Position numbers and translations under genes: made by a program | Source of the DNA: Apiosordaria backusii | Lineage: Eukaryota > Ascomycota > Sordariomycetes > Sordariales > Lasiosphaeriaceae | Length of the DNA: 64,000 nucleotides | Direction: 5' to 3' | NCBI GenBank assembly: GCA_030549205.1 | Contig: JAUKTV010000018.1 | Location: forward strand, 558,001 to 622,000 | In this document: positions 43,544 to 54,849 of the stretch, piece by piece | Position numbering within the stretch: position 1 is the stretch's first letter | Layout: each line of letters opens with the position of its first letter | The notes under the pieces: generated by a model | What the model was told of the DNA's origin: nothing | Seen by the model: only the letters and a program-made list of their open reading frames with translations | Databases searched by the model: none

Positions 43544-45979
43544 ATGACTTCACGCAGGACAGAGCCGAGGCATACATCCAAAGGAACATTCTTTCGGCTC
43601 GAATCTGAATCACCGCAACATGGTTCGGGGACAAACACGCCAACACCTGCGAAAATCGGCACCAAGAATCCAATATCCAAAGCCAGCGTCGTTCCGGAAC
43701 AAGGGATCGACCCTTCCACGGATAGAACACCTCGAGATGGGCAACCCCAAAGTCGTAGCCTGCATCACTACGACGAGCTTGCCACTCCCAGCTCCACAAT
43801 CGCCGAGTTTGGAGACAAAGCTGCCAAGTTCGTCATCCCGTCTGCCACTGAACTAGTCGATCACATTCACCGATCCTGGAGCGATTCGCGGGATGGATAC
43901 CGCTCTGTTAGTAAAGCACGCTCCAGAAGTACCTCAACCCGCGAACCTCGCGAGCCTAGACATGGGGGTGGCGAGAGACAACAACGGAGTCGAAACAGGA
44001 GCAATGCATCCATCCTGTCAGCGGAAGAAGAACACTCGGAAACCAGCACCCAGAAGCACCATCGTCACGGCCGCAGCCGAGGACCGAGCCAAAGGAGCAG
44101 CTCAGTCGACAAGGAAATGCTGACCGACGAGAAAGTGAACCGGTTTCTCAACTCCATGCAACACCACCAATCGCCACCCCTCCCTCAGACTTCTCAGCTT
44201 GGAAATACAGCAACATTGGGAAAGCCCGGCGAGATCGACAGTCTCGATAAGCTAACAGCCGAAAACAAAAGTCTCTATCAGCGAGTTGCAGCACTTCAGC
44301 TCACCGAACGGGAACTGCTGGCGGAGAACCAAAAGCTAATACGACAGGTCGCCGCCTTGAACCACCAGCTTGCCGTAGCGTGGGAAGAACTAGAAGTAAC
44401 AAAGCAACAACAAGAGGCTCATAATCACCATTGGCGCAAAGCTTTGACCGAAAAGGAAGATCAGTACCAGAAACGGATCCACGAACTCGGCGCCCAACTG
44501 ATTGAACTATCGAGCACACATCCAAACCCCAAAAAATCCAAACCATTGTTGTCGAACGAGGAGATAGCAACCTGGTGGACGGACCAAGACGCCGCTTGGA
44601 GGGCTTGGGCCAGGGCATATGGTCACCATGATCCCAATCGGCTGGTCGATGGGTTACATCCTGCCCAGCTAAAAGATATCTGTGAGGAAGTTAGGGGTTT
44701 TGTGCAGCTAACAAATGTCGAAAATCTGCCGGTTGCTATTTTGCATGGGGGAAATGAAGGTGTTCATACGCTTTTGCAGGCAATGTTGGCGAATTTCTTC
44801 TGTTCCGAGATTTTAGGGAACACATACTGGGTGTTCACGGCAGCATCATTGGGTACATTGGGGAGTCCTAGTGTGAGTTTGTCACCCAATGCTTTGGGAT
44901 CGCTGCGCATGGGGCTTAGGATGGATATGAATATGTTTGGCAGCGGAGGCAACGATGTTGCTGGTGCCAGGGGAAGTGTCGGTAGCGTTGGACGTGGTTC
45001 TGGCTACCAGGTTCCCAAGAGCCCAAAGTCCCCGCCGCCGTTGATTACGTCTATGACACATCCATTAGGGGTGGGCACAGCATCCATGCTGGGATTGCCA
45101 CTGAAGAGTGAAATGGAAAAATTGCAGTTTATGCTGCTGGACGGTATGTTGTCACCATGGTTTGCCCAACTCGTATTTATGCCTCTCCGTGACCTCCTGC
45201 TGACTACCTTACCATACGTAGCCCAGGATGGCCCGTCCTCCAGTCAGCACGCTCATTGGCGAGCTCACATGATGCGTCTCTTTGCGACAGGGGGCATGGC
45301 CATGAGATCTCCTCGTCCTTCCTCAGCATCCTTGATGCCCCTCTCGCGACAAGCACTCATTGAGGCACGTGTGAACTATGCCCGCACACTTCGCGAAAGA
45401 TTTCTGGGGGGTGCAGCTCGGTTTCTCTTGCACGATCAGGATGCTTCGGGAATCGAGCGCCTTGAACGGGTGCTGACAGAAATGATTGACGACGCATTAC
45501 GATTCTCGTGCAAGCTTTGGAGTCGCGCTGGTGGGATCCGCGTCAAGGGCTGGAAAGATTTGTCCGAGTTCAAGGGCGGGTACAAAAAGGGCATGGAAAC
45601 CGTCAGGATATGCCAAGCCCAGGACAGGAGTTATCAAGGGCCTGATTCCGGGAATGATGAGGACAATAATGATGAGAATGAGGGAAGACCAGTGATTATG
45701 GTTGTACAGCCCGCCATTGAGGCCGTTACCGATGTTGGTGACGACGAGGCATGGTCGCTGATATGGTTGAAGGCAAGGGTGATGGTTGCCGCACCGGTTG
45801 AAGATCCGGTGCCTGGGAGCGGTGCGAGTGACGTCGGTTTCGCACCGTCGCCGGTAGAGGCGAGGGGTGAAGTAACCTTTTTGAAGAGAGGTTCGACTGA
45901 GGAGAGTGAAAGGAGTACATCTAGGGTTGACACCCCGAAGGTTGGCGATGTATTACCTGCTGCGTCATATGTACTTTAA
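43544..45979 (+). CDS. Coiled-coil protein of unknown function
   Basis: The chosen ATG at 43544 gives 811 residues (MTSRRTEPRHTSKG); the open frame upstream has no other in-frame ATG. The first 230 residues are Ser/Arg/His-rich and probably disordered. A coiled coil spans about residues 230-330 (LTAENKSLYQRVAALQLTER, LLAENQKLIRQVAALNHQ and on to RIHELGAQLIEL). A folded C-terminal region follows. It contains WRAWARAYGHHDPNRLVDG, FVQLTNVENLPVAILHGG, LRERFLGGAARFLLHDQDAS and IMVVQPAIEAVTD. The pseudogene at 33896-35913 shares the coiled coil and this C-terminal region, so both parts are evolutionarily coherent. I do not recognise the family. The lack of a signal peptide or membrane span suggests an intracellular protein. 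Confidence 0.75.
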   Translation: MTSRRTEPRHTSKGTFFRLESESPQHGSGTNTPTPAKIGTKNPISKASVVPEQGIDPSTDRTPRDGQPQSRSLHHYDELATPSSTIAEFGDKAAKFVIPSATELVDHIHRSWSDSRDGYRSVSKARSRSTSTREPREPRHGGGERQQRSRNRSNASILSAEEEHSETSTQKHHRHGRSRGPSQRSSSVDKEMLTDEKVNRFLNSMQHHQSPPLPQTSQLGNTATLGKPGEIDSLDKLTAENKSLYQRVAALQLTERELLAENQKLIRQVAALNHQLAVAWEELEVTKQQQEAHNHHWRKALTEKEDQYQKRIHELGAQLIELSSTHPNPKKSKPLLSNEEIATWWTDQDAAWRAWARAYGHHDPNRLVDGLHPAQLKDICEEVRGFVQLTNVENLPVAILHGGNEGVHTLLQAMLANFFCSEILGNTYWVFTAASLGTLGSPSVSLSPNALGSLRMGLRMDMNMFGSGGNDVAGARGSVGSVGRGSGYQVPKSPKSPPPLITSMTHPLGVGTASMLGLPLKSEMEKLQFMLLDGMLSPWFAQLVFMPLRDLLLTTLPYVAQDGPSSSQHAHWRAHMMRLFATGGMAMRSPRPSSASLMPLSRQALIEARVNYARTLRERFLGGAARFLLHDQDASGIERLERVLTEMIDDALRFSCKLWSRAGGIRVKGWKDLSEFKGGYKKGMETVRICQAQDRSYQGPDSGNDEDNNDENEGRPVIMVVQPAIEAVTDVGDDEAWSLIWLKARVMVAAPVEDPVPGSGASDVGFAPSPVEARGEVTFLKRGSTEESERSTSRVDTPKVGDVLPAASYVL

Positions 45980-46827
45980 GGTAGGACATACAGGCTAAAA
46001 AAGGTGTGGGGAGTTTAGTTGAAGTAGAAAGATGCAAAAGGATAGATGAAAAGCATTTAGCAGTACCCTTGATTAGGCAGTTACCTAGGTAAGGTACCTT
46101 GCTGGCTTGATTCTGTATTATTCCTATATCTTCTATAGCTGTAGGTAGGTACCTATGTAAGCCACTCTTCAGCCAGTGAGCCTGCGTCTCTAGACCCTAG
46201 AACTCTGAGCGCCTGAACCCTGGACCTCTGAACCGAACCAGCAACCTACCTACCTCGAGTAGTGACTGTACTTTCTGTAGTAGAGACTTCCGGAGTAGAA
46301 ATCGAGAAAAGACTCGGAATCCTGGCTTTGGTTCTGAAGGTATCAAGAGCTTCACTATTAGAGACTATCTGCAAAATGAAAGTAAGTCAGGCATAGACGC
46401 CATAGATCTGACCGATTCGGATGTACATACATTGGTTCAAGTTTGTTTCTTGCCGGGTATGTTAATATTTTTGTCTTGGTTCACGAGTCGGATGGTTGGA
46501 CATTTCGATATCAGTTCTATGGCTTGAAACGCGAACCGTTTTGAATACCGAGCCAGAAAGTCACTGCCGCGGTTGGTAAGGAATGTTGAATCGCAGAAGA
46601 CTCAGCCAAGGATGGCACGAGTGGAACTGTGGAAGTCGGGCTGCACCGAGCGGTACACGACTGCTTACCTACCTATGATACCACTATAACAAGGTACCTA
46701 ATCCACGCCATGCCCAACCAAGGTGCCCAGCTTTCTTCAGGCCCGTCTTCTTCCTGTAAACGATAGTTATCTGCTAAACCTGACTCGCTCACATTTTCAC
46801 GGTTTGTACCGTTGGTGCCGCCAATCT
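45980..46827. other. Intergenic with ACCT/AGGT repeat patches
   Basis: Short ACCTAGGTAAGGTACC-like patches occur at 46083-46160, 46240-46255 and 46668-46676. No gene is supported. Confidence 0.4.
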
Positions 46828-47271
46828 GATAAGTTTTACACCTGGTCGGGCGCCGCAGATAGGGGATAGATAACGGAACCTTGTCCGGAGATGCAAGACT
46901 CACGCCCTCGAGATAAGAGCATGCAGCTGGTCGGATCGCGGACCGGCTGTCGAGGCCATCGTCCTTGAGTGTACAGAAAGGAAATCTCAACATCTCCATG
47001 GACACTGGCCGATCTTACAATCCCCGGACCCCGCGGAGATGACACCAACGGCTCTAGTACCGACAGATCGGCCGTCAAAAAAAGGTTCTGGACCCGAGCC
47101 AGCCGTTTATATCAGATCAACAAGGCCCCTGGCACCCCTTTATCTTTGCCAAGCCGTTCTCGTCCTGGGACCAATAGCTATCCTCAGATCAGCCCCTAGC
47201 ACGAAAAGAGATAAGCTACCCTGGTTTCCAACCAAACTTTGCTGGGCTCGCCCAGGAACGGGATAGATAAG
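46828..47271. promoter_or_regulatory. GATA and NirA-type sites upstream of the nitrate transporter
   Basis: Four GATAAG hexamers (46828-46833, 46912-46917, 47210-47215, 47266-47271) fit the NIT2/AreA core plus flank. CCGCGGAG at 47031-47038 matches the reverse of the NirA site CTCCGHGG and is within one base of the NIT-4 consensus TCCGCGGA. This is the pairing expected for a gene induced by nitrate and released from nitrogen repression. The sites lie 350-800 bases upstream of the ATG. Confidence 0.6.
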
Positions 47272-47623
47272 GCTGAACTTGTTCCGCCACGATCTCGGCG
47301 TGGGGTCACAGGTGCACAACGCTCACGACAACGAAAAATGGCGGAGATATTTGTTTCTTTTCTATCTGAGATGGAAATTCCGGAGATCTATGAAGCAGGC
47401 AGACGCTCAACGGCTTTCTGTTTCTTGACATATATGATGCAAGTCTGTCTGGAGGTATAATGACTTTTCTTGGGGATTCGGCAGCACGTCACCCTGATCC
47501 TCAGCTCGGGTTCCTGAAGGTCTTTCAGCGCCTGCGATACAATCACAATCGGAACGAGAAGACATCCATCTCTGAGCTGAGAGTAGTGCGGTCTTGCTAT
47601 CCTCACAATACATCACGACCACA

Positions 47624-49301
47624 ATGGGCTTCAAAGCCTCCTCCCTCTGGGAACGACCAGTGCTTAACCCTGTCAACAAAAAAGCCCGCAGCGTGCCCAT
47701 TTTGAACCTAGTCGACCCTCATGGACGCGTGTTTTTCTTTTCATGGATGGGTTTCATGCTTGCGTTTTGGGCGTGGTACACATTCCCGCCTTTGGTTCGT
47801 CAGCCCCCGTTTTGTTGACTCTTTTCGCCGTACGAGACTGACCAAGAAACGCAGTTAACTGTCACTATCAGACAAGATCTCAACCTCACCAAAGAACAAG
47901 TTGCCAACTCCAACATCGTCTCCCTCGTCGCCACTCTAGCAGTGAGGTTCATTGCCGGCCCACTGTGTGATCAGATCGGCTCCCGGAGAGTGTTCAGCTT
48001 GATTTTGCTGACAGGAAGCATCCCCATTGGCTTGGCGCCGTTGATCAAAGATGCAACTGGTCTCTATATCGTCCGATTCTTCATTGGAATCCTCGGAGGA
48101 TCCTTCGTGCCTTGCCAGGTGTGGTGCACTGGGTGGTTTGACAAGAATGTGGTGGGTACCGCAAACGCTCTGAGCGGAGGGTGGGGAAATGCTGGGGGTG
48201 GTATCACATATTTCATCATGCCGGCCGTTTACGATTCCTTGAAACATCGGTGGGGACACAGTTCTGGGCAGGCTTGGAGGATCACTTTTGTGGTGCCGCT
48301 GATTTGTCTGATCATTTGTGGATTGGGATTGCTGTTCTTGTGTGATGATACACCAATGGGGAAGTGGTATGTCGACTCTCCTTTTGTCTGTGGGAATATG
48401 TGTGCTTACACTGGGTGTATTTAGGGACGACCGGCATCAGAACATTCAAGAGAATCTCAAACAGCACGGTCTACCGGGCGAGATTGTGGCGATCACAGGT
48501 ACCATTACTGGCCAGCCACCAATCCTCTCCGCTTCTGCGTCCACAGACGAGGAAAAGGGCGAAAAGTTGTCTTCCTCGGAAAAGAATAGCATTTCAGCGT
48601 TTGACAACGAAGCGTCCTTGTCAAAAACCGAAGCTATCGAAACGGCTCAAGGTGAAACCATTGTCAAGCCCACCATCAAGGAAGCCCTTTCTGTGTGCTT
48701 CAGTCTCCACGGCCTCTTTCACGTCGCAACATATGCTTGCAGTTTCGGTGGAGAGCTCGCCATCAACTCCATTCTCGCATCATATTACTTGAAGAATTTT
48801 CCCTCGCTAGGGCAAACCAATGCGTCGAATCTGGCCGCGATCTTCGGGTTTCTCAATTTCATCACTAGGCCGCTCGGAGGCGTTGTGGGGGACCTGCTCT
48901 ACAACTATTGTGGCAAAAGTCTTTGGTTGAAGAAGATATGGATTCACGTCTGTGGGCTGTTCACAGGCGCGTTGCTCATCATTATTGGCATGTTGGACCC
49001 TCACCACTTACCTACAATGGTGGGGTTGATTATCCTTATGGCTGTTTTCCATGAAGCCGGCAACGGGGCGAACTTTGCGCTTGTACCACATGTCTACCCT
49101 TATGCCAACGGTATTTTGTCTGGGCTGACGGGGGCGGGGGGAAACTTGGGCGGTGTGGTCTTTGCAATCATTTTCCGCTTCATGGATGGCGGTACGAACT
49201 ACGCAAAGGCATTCTGGGTCATTGGGGTATGTCATATTGTGTTGAACTTGGCGGTGTGCTGGATCCCTCCTATTCCAAAGGGTCAGATTGGCGGCCGTTA
49301 G
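47624..49301 (+). CDS. Nitrate transporter, NNP family (CrnA/NrtA/NIT-10-like)
   Basis: Three exons (47624-47794, 47855-48366, 48425-49301) encode 519 residues. Intron 1 joins WYTFPPL to LTVTIRQDLNLT and has a CTGAC branch; intron 2 (GTATGT to TTAG) joins MGKW to DDRHQN. The protein is an MFS transporter with twelve expected helices. It carries the two nitrate signatures: GGWGNAGGG in the first half and GLTGAGGNLGGVVFA in the second. A central hydrophilic loop of about 90 residues (rich in S, E, K, T) separates the halves, as in fungal NNP proteins. It imports nitrate or nitrite with protons across the plasma membrane. No nitrate or nitrite reductase gene is in the window. GATA and NirA-like motifs upstream support nitrogen control. 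Confidence 0.93.
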
Positions 49302-49389
49302 GCGTTCACGCTGATGTAGGCAATGAAGATAATATGATTGAATTATTCCAGAATGGCCCAAAATTCTTTGTGTCGGTGTGGCTAGGTAC

Positions 49390-51325
49390 CTACACTGAGG
49401 TTTCTTCACGTGCCAAGGACACTACATATCCAACCAACTCTACACTCTCTGCTTTCCCCTGCTCGTTGAGTGTAAATACAAAGTGGTCCTGGGCTTGCAG
49501 CATGTACGTCGCGCGGTCTAGCTGTCCCCATGTGACACACATCGCCTGAGGAGGCAACAACAGGCTCTCTAGCTCAGCGATAGTCTCGGGAGTGGCAGGC
49601 TGCGCGACAGATCTCCAAGAAGTTTGGTTATCTGTCCATACAGTCGTTGGATAGAGTCGGAACCGCAGCGGGCTGCTTTTCGGGGGCACGGGGTTCGGGA
49701 TAAAGCCAAATCCAGGCCAAGTGGCAATGACATCCACCCCCCTTACAATCCAAGACTTGATGCCGAACCCTGGGTCGTCATCTAGTGCCAGAACAAGACT
49801 TGAATTTGATGCCTCATCTCGATATGTTCCACCATACGTGAGAGCGGCTTCGTCCTTGCTGGCTTGCTCGATACCAGGCAAGATATTTTCCACGAGTTTC
49901 GAACAGAAGAGTTTGCTGTCGATGACAGTTGCCTCATTTTCCAACTGCGGACCTGCAACCAAAACCGTGGCGACGAGATCATAGTCTGGAATTAAGGCAA
50001 ACATTGCCTGGTAGGTGATCAAACCACCATCTTTTGTATAGAGCTCAATCATACGACCGTCTGTGGTGACATTTTGGATTCGGAAAATCTCCCACGGTGC
50101 GCCAATGAGAGTCCCCAAGGACGAGGTTTGCGACAGTGGCTTGAGCCATTTTCGGGTCTGGCTTGCCGACAGCCCTGCCTCGTTACGCAAGATCGCCTCG
50201 CCAAAACGTGTTAGGTCGTTGATTGTAGAGTAATATGAACCAGCCCTAGATGAAGCGTCAACAGACTGACAGATAACAGTGAGATGGAAGCGAACTTACG
50301 GCTCTCCATATCCAAGCGTAGAATTCCACCAGACGTCATCTGTTGGAATAAAACCGAGAGAGTCATCCGGTTTGGTGGCAAAAGTCGACGTCATGTTCAG
50401 GGGTGCCCAGATTTCATGCTGAACAAACTCCCTGAGCGATCTGTTTGTGGCAGCTTCAAAGGCAAAACCGAGAATGGCGAAGCCCGCATTGGAGTAAACA
50501 GCGTCGGGGGAGAACGGGAGCTGGACGGGCGCTCGTTCACCAAACCGTTCAAAAAACACTAACAACACTCGTTAGCTACCAGAGAGTGAGGTACCTATCC
50601 AAGTTGCTCAATTGTAACTTACCCGTTTTGTCACACTCAGGAAGACCCAGGCTGCCTGAGCAACCGAGAAGTCTCGATTCATTAACAGGAGGGAACCCAT
50701 ATGGTGTAAAGTCTCCGTACGGAGTGTAATCGAATGACACTGTGACACATGATTAGGATGTTATCTACATAGTTATTTTCCCCATGATTTACTTACTATC
50801 AGCACCAATACCAGCAAGATGTGACGCCAGCGCTCCCAATGTGATTTCTTCCCAAGCAACAGTCCAAATGGGACTTTGCTCCCTTGCCTGCTTGTTCAAA
50901 TCCAGGAGCTCAGGCACATATTTGGTGACTGGGTCATCGAGGCTGACACCGTGGAGTCTCAAGATGGCCAAGACTGGAAATATCTTGGAGACGCTCGCAA
51001 TGCGGAACACAGTGTTTGAGTCGATCTCCTGAACACCACGAGCATCTCGGTTGGGCGGTGTGTATGCATACTCTAGAATGTAGTCTTCTTCATGAATAGA
51101 CTTGAGGCCGATCGCCACTGCCGAGTAGTTATACTTTTCGGTGAGATCGCTCATGAACTGCCGAAAAGCAGCCACAGAAGAGACAACTGCTGGGTTGTTA
51201 CTCGCGTGCACTGGGGCTGGAAGGACAGGTCCTAGAGGTGGGCAATGGCCATTGAGCGCTGCCCACGCGCCTTTCCAGTTCATTGCCAAAGCAATAAGGA
51301 TTGAATGGTGAAAGGGTAGCATCAT
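49390..51325 (-). CDS. Secreted serine beta-lactamase-like hydrolase
   Basis: Four exons (51325-50797, 50739-50623, 50558-50300, 50245-49390) give 586 residues. All introns are 54-64 nt with GTAAGT donors. The N-terminus (LPFHHSILIALAMNWKGAWA) looks like a signal peptide. The beta-lactamase/PBP-type domain has the SxxK nucleophile motif in FRIASVSKIFPVLAILRLHG and the YxN motif in DAVYSNAGFAILGFAF. The segment EEITLGALASHLAGIG is also typical of the family. A C-terminal beta-rich region (about 450-580) is typical of fungal LACTB-like proteins. Family members hydrolyse esters, amides or peptides, and the natural substrate here is unknown. The stop is 88 bases from that of the nitrate transporter (convergent). 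Confidence 0.87.
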
Positions 51326-51994
51326 ATTGAATGGGGGTGAATGTGCGAAAAAGGTAAGGTATCAAGATATTGAGCGTGTGTTCCCTGACTTTAGGCGAAG
51401 GTTACTCCAAGTGATGGTGCTTTAGTCTTATACCTGCACGTTGAAGCTGGTAAAAACATTGCAACTGTTACATGACAAAGTTGCTAACCGTTCTAACCTG
51501 TTTCGTGGCCTCGGACCTTTCATTCGGATTGAAGCAGGCAAGGTCGGGTATGTACGCTGACGATGCTCTCTCGCCAAGCGTGGCTGACATGATGATTATT
51601 TACACCATGTGCTCCAATTTTCAGGACTGTCAGGCATAATGTACGGGGTTCATTTCGAAGGCTTGTTAGGTGTGGACTCCACCGCCCTTGATATCCATGC
51701 TGGCCGCGTAAAGCTATGCGTTGGCGGTGGCTTGGTGCGGCTGAGACCCCTGTACTGGATGTTTTGAAAGCGCAACAATGTTAGAGGATGCAATACGAGT
51801 TGCATAATCCATTGTTTCTCTTGTAAGATTACACGGCAGCTCGAAAACTGATACGTAGGTTCGGCTTCTCATCTCTTTGATGATACAATAATGCTGCTGG
51901 AAAATAGGTAGATTGGAAACAATCAAGAACCTCGGTGCCCACCCGAGCAGAGTATCAAAGGGTAGACTACCTACTCAATGAAGAGCGAGGACTC
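51326..51994. other. Intergenic, nothing recognised
   Basis: It holds the promoter of the hydrolase and the 3' flank of the HET pseudogene. Short frames have no motifs. Confidence 0.4.
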
Positions 51995-53923
51995 TCAGCT
52001 CCGAACCATCCTTTGGAAGCTGACTGACAGCCCAGGGGCCGACCCATCAAAACAGCAGCTGCCAATGACCTTGTAATGCTCTACATTGAGCACAGATCCA
52101 TGCATTGGTACAGAATCAATGTACTGAGGATGCTGAACCCCGATTTTGTCGTGAGGATGAAGAGCACCTTGCCCGGTCCTTAGCTCCCCGTTAATCCTTC
52201 CCTTATCTTCAGACGTAACATCGACTGGTCGCACTACCAGAGCAACCTCGCTTCCCAAAACGTTTACCACGCAATCCCCTTTCTGTGCTTGCGCCGGCAC
52301 CACACCAAGGTTTCCGTCATAGGTTGTAGTAAGCCTACGACCATCCAAGCTGCTTGCCGTCGCTCTGGGATGTAGGTATGTCCACATGATATACAAGACA
52401 TCACTGCTTTCGCCGGTAATAAAGACGCGTCGCTTTTCGAGTTGTCCCTTTGTCCATTCTTGAAGGGAGTGAATGAAGTCCTCGTGTTGGTGCGGCACAT
52501 CGGTTTCGGATGTTGTCATCAGGGATTGAAGAAACTTGACCCCTCATCGAAAAGCGCCTCACACAGTTCCCAATGTTCCTGCCCTCGATTGCCAACACTG
52601 ACCATTGCGTGCTGACCGTTGGGGTCGCCCCTGTAGTAAACCCCCCCTGTGCTGTTGTACAGAGCGGCAATTTTGTTGACCGTGTCCTGATATTTGACCA
52701 TGCCCTCCAGTTCAAGAGTGGACGGAATTGGTACCGTAGTGTAGCGCTGACATCTTTGATGATGCCAACAGGGTGCCCGACTAGTCCCAGGATATTCTCC
52801 TTCTCAAGGAACAACTTGGGGGTCACCAAAACCCGTGCATGAGTGAGTTTGTTCTTCTTGTACATTGGCGCACAAGAGGATGGTTTGATGCGCCAGTCAG
52901 GTGCCCATGATGGCAACTCAGTGTTGGCTACCGCGGCCTGTTCATCGAAGAGAGTAATAAATGTTTCGACTCTGTCGGTCTTAAGAATGTAAATTGCCAT
53001 GCGAGCAAATACATGTCCTAAAGAAGCGTTATAATCAACAGGGACGCTTTGCCCGACATCCCATCGATCGGAGGCGATGCCCATGTGGGAAAACACAAAA
53101 TCCCTCGCATCTGTGGCCCCGAGACCACGTCTTGCGTTGAGCAGAGCAGGCATCTTGCCAGCATTTCTACCCCCGCTACCGCTGATGTATGTAGGATTGA
53201 TTCATCCTGTCAAGCATTCGCAATGGCTCTTTTCCACCTCCGGGCTTGCCTCTTACAAGAGAGGTTGGACCACTGTGCAACACAAGCTGACAGAAATCTT
53301 TCTAGCGAATACGGCGGCGCCCAATTTGCACCTAAGGATCGCGAGAGAGGATGAGCTTCTGAAAAACCCACACACGAAAGAACCATGGCCTATTGAGGAT
53401 TTCAAGCTTGGCCCCTTGGACTATTTCGTCCCGCTGGGATTGGCTCCAGCTTGGGTAACAGTTCAACGAGAAGTATGGGGCCGACTGGAGCACTTTGTCT
53501 CTTTCCCAAGTAGAGGAGCCGAGGTAGATGACGGTGTAAGCTACAACCTTATATATAAGTCCCATAAGGCTCACTTGGCTGTTGCGCTCTGGGATGTTGG
53601 TCTGGTCGATGCAGAGGGCATCGGCCCAGGTGCGATGACGACGGGCGTCATCACGTAAGTCGCGTAGGGCAGCGGCAAGAGTGGCAGTTATCGTGAAGCG
53701 ATGTCCCGAAAGGGTGAGTGTTCCGGTCTGTGTGGGATCACCCCATATGTACGTAAGAAAGGGCTGTGTAGGACTCGATCAGCTCGTAATCGCAATCCTC
53801 AAGGGTGGTGTGGATCAGCGCGCCGCGCAAGGGTTCATTCTGGTCTTTGGAAGGCTCCAAGGCGAAAAGTCGGATCGCATTCGGTGAGGTGAGCGGCTGG
53901 TATTGAAATGTGCCCGGATCCAT
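51995..53923 (-). pseudogene. HET-domain (heterokaryon incompatibility) pseudogene
   Basis: The start at 53923 (FQYQPLTSPNAIRLFALEPS) is typical of HET proteins, and ESYTALSYV is the beginning of the HET core. At about 53745-53753 four extra bases shift the frame. The next frame continues with core text (GHRFTITATLAAALRDLRDD, TWADALCIDQTN, RPWFFRVWVFQ). Two TAG stops at 53332-53334 and 53302-53304 stand where HET proteins normally have tryptophan, so each is a G-to-A change, as RIP would cause. Further shifts occur at about 53175, 52735 and 52531. Downstream text is RRGLGATDARDFVFSHMGIA and the C-terminal EVALVVRPVDVTSEDKG and VEHYKVIGSCCFDG. HET proteins trigger cell death when unlike strains fuse; this copy cannot make one. 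Confidence 0.88.
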
Positions 53924-53938
53924 GTCTCAAGTCAGCCT

Positions 53939-54268
53939 TTAATACTTGCGCCATGCCTCTGGCGAAAGTTTGTTGGTGTTCATTCTCAGCTGCCGCCGGC
54001 AAGCTGCCCAATTGTTACTGTCATCAGAGGCGACTCTAATTCCCGAGATAAGCTTGGAGTTGTGATACATGGGATTGCCGCAGTGGTTCATATTCCAGGG
54101 TACACAGGTGCTGCTCAGGGCAACGCCGGCTACCAGACAGCCCGCGATCGCCATGTCAGCGAGGAAAATGTAGAAATAAAAGCTGCTCCTGCGTCTCTTC
54201 TTTTGTGGACCCGGCGCCCTCTGCTTAACTAAGGTATCCCGAGGACAATCCACATAAGGAATGTCCAT
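53939..54268 (-). pseudogene. Possible membrane-protein fragment
   Basis: A 109-codon frame contains KKRRRSSFYFYIFLADMAIA and continues as GCLVAGVALSSTCVP, one clear hydrophobic span after a basic patch. This resembles part of fungal MARVEL-like membrane proteins, but only one span is present and the frame stops 16 bases before the HET pseudogene. It may be a decayed remnant or a chance frame. Confidence 0.3.
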
Positions 54269-54849
54269 ACTCCTAAGAAAACACCCTATTCCTATCAGAG
54301 CTGTACTTATTTACAAGGTTTAGTAGGTACTTACAACAATAGCCAAGATGCCATAAGTAGCGTTTAGACGGTCCAAGTATGGCTGGAAGTCTCTCGGGTA
54401 TCGCTAATCCCGGATTGCATTGTACAATCTCATCGTCAAACCTGCGAATACTGAGTAGGGAATAACGCTAAGAAGTCTGAGCCTGGCAATGCCGGAGCGC
54501 CTCTATATGGCTAGAAGTGTGAGGAGGAATGTAAAGACTGAGAATACAGTGTAGGCAATGAAGTGGTCGTATACCACCTAAATATCTGCTACCATGGTGT
54601 TGGTGATATGCCAACGGTTGACACTGACGATAATTTAGTGCAGGTGCAAACGTCTTTCAAAGTCAGGACTTTCCACCCAAACCGAATCGGTCAAGTTTGC
54701 TGCCCATAGTCCAAAGCCTTATGCGGGGAATTCACCCAGGGGCTGTGCCAATCTTCACGGTACCCGGTAAAGCTACAACCTTAACGTTTTAGTCACCGAT
54801 ATTCCAAAAGTTCAATAGCGAACTCGATCGATCTGCAGTAGGTACCAGC

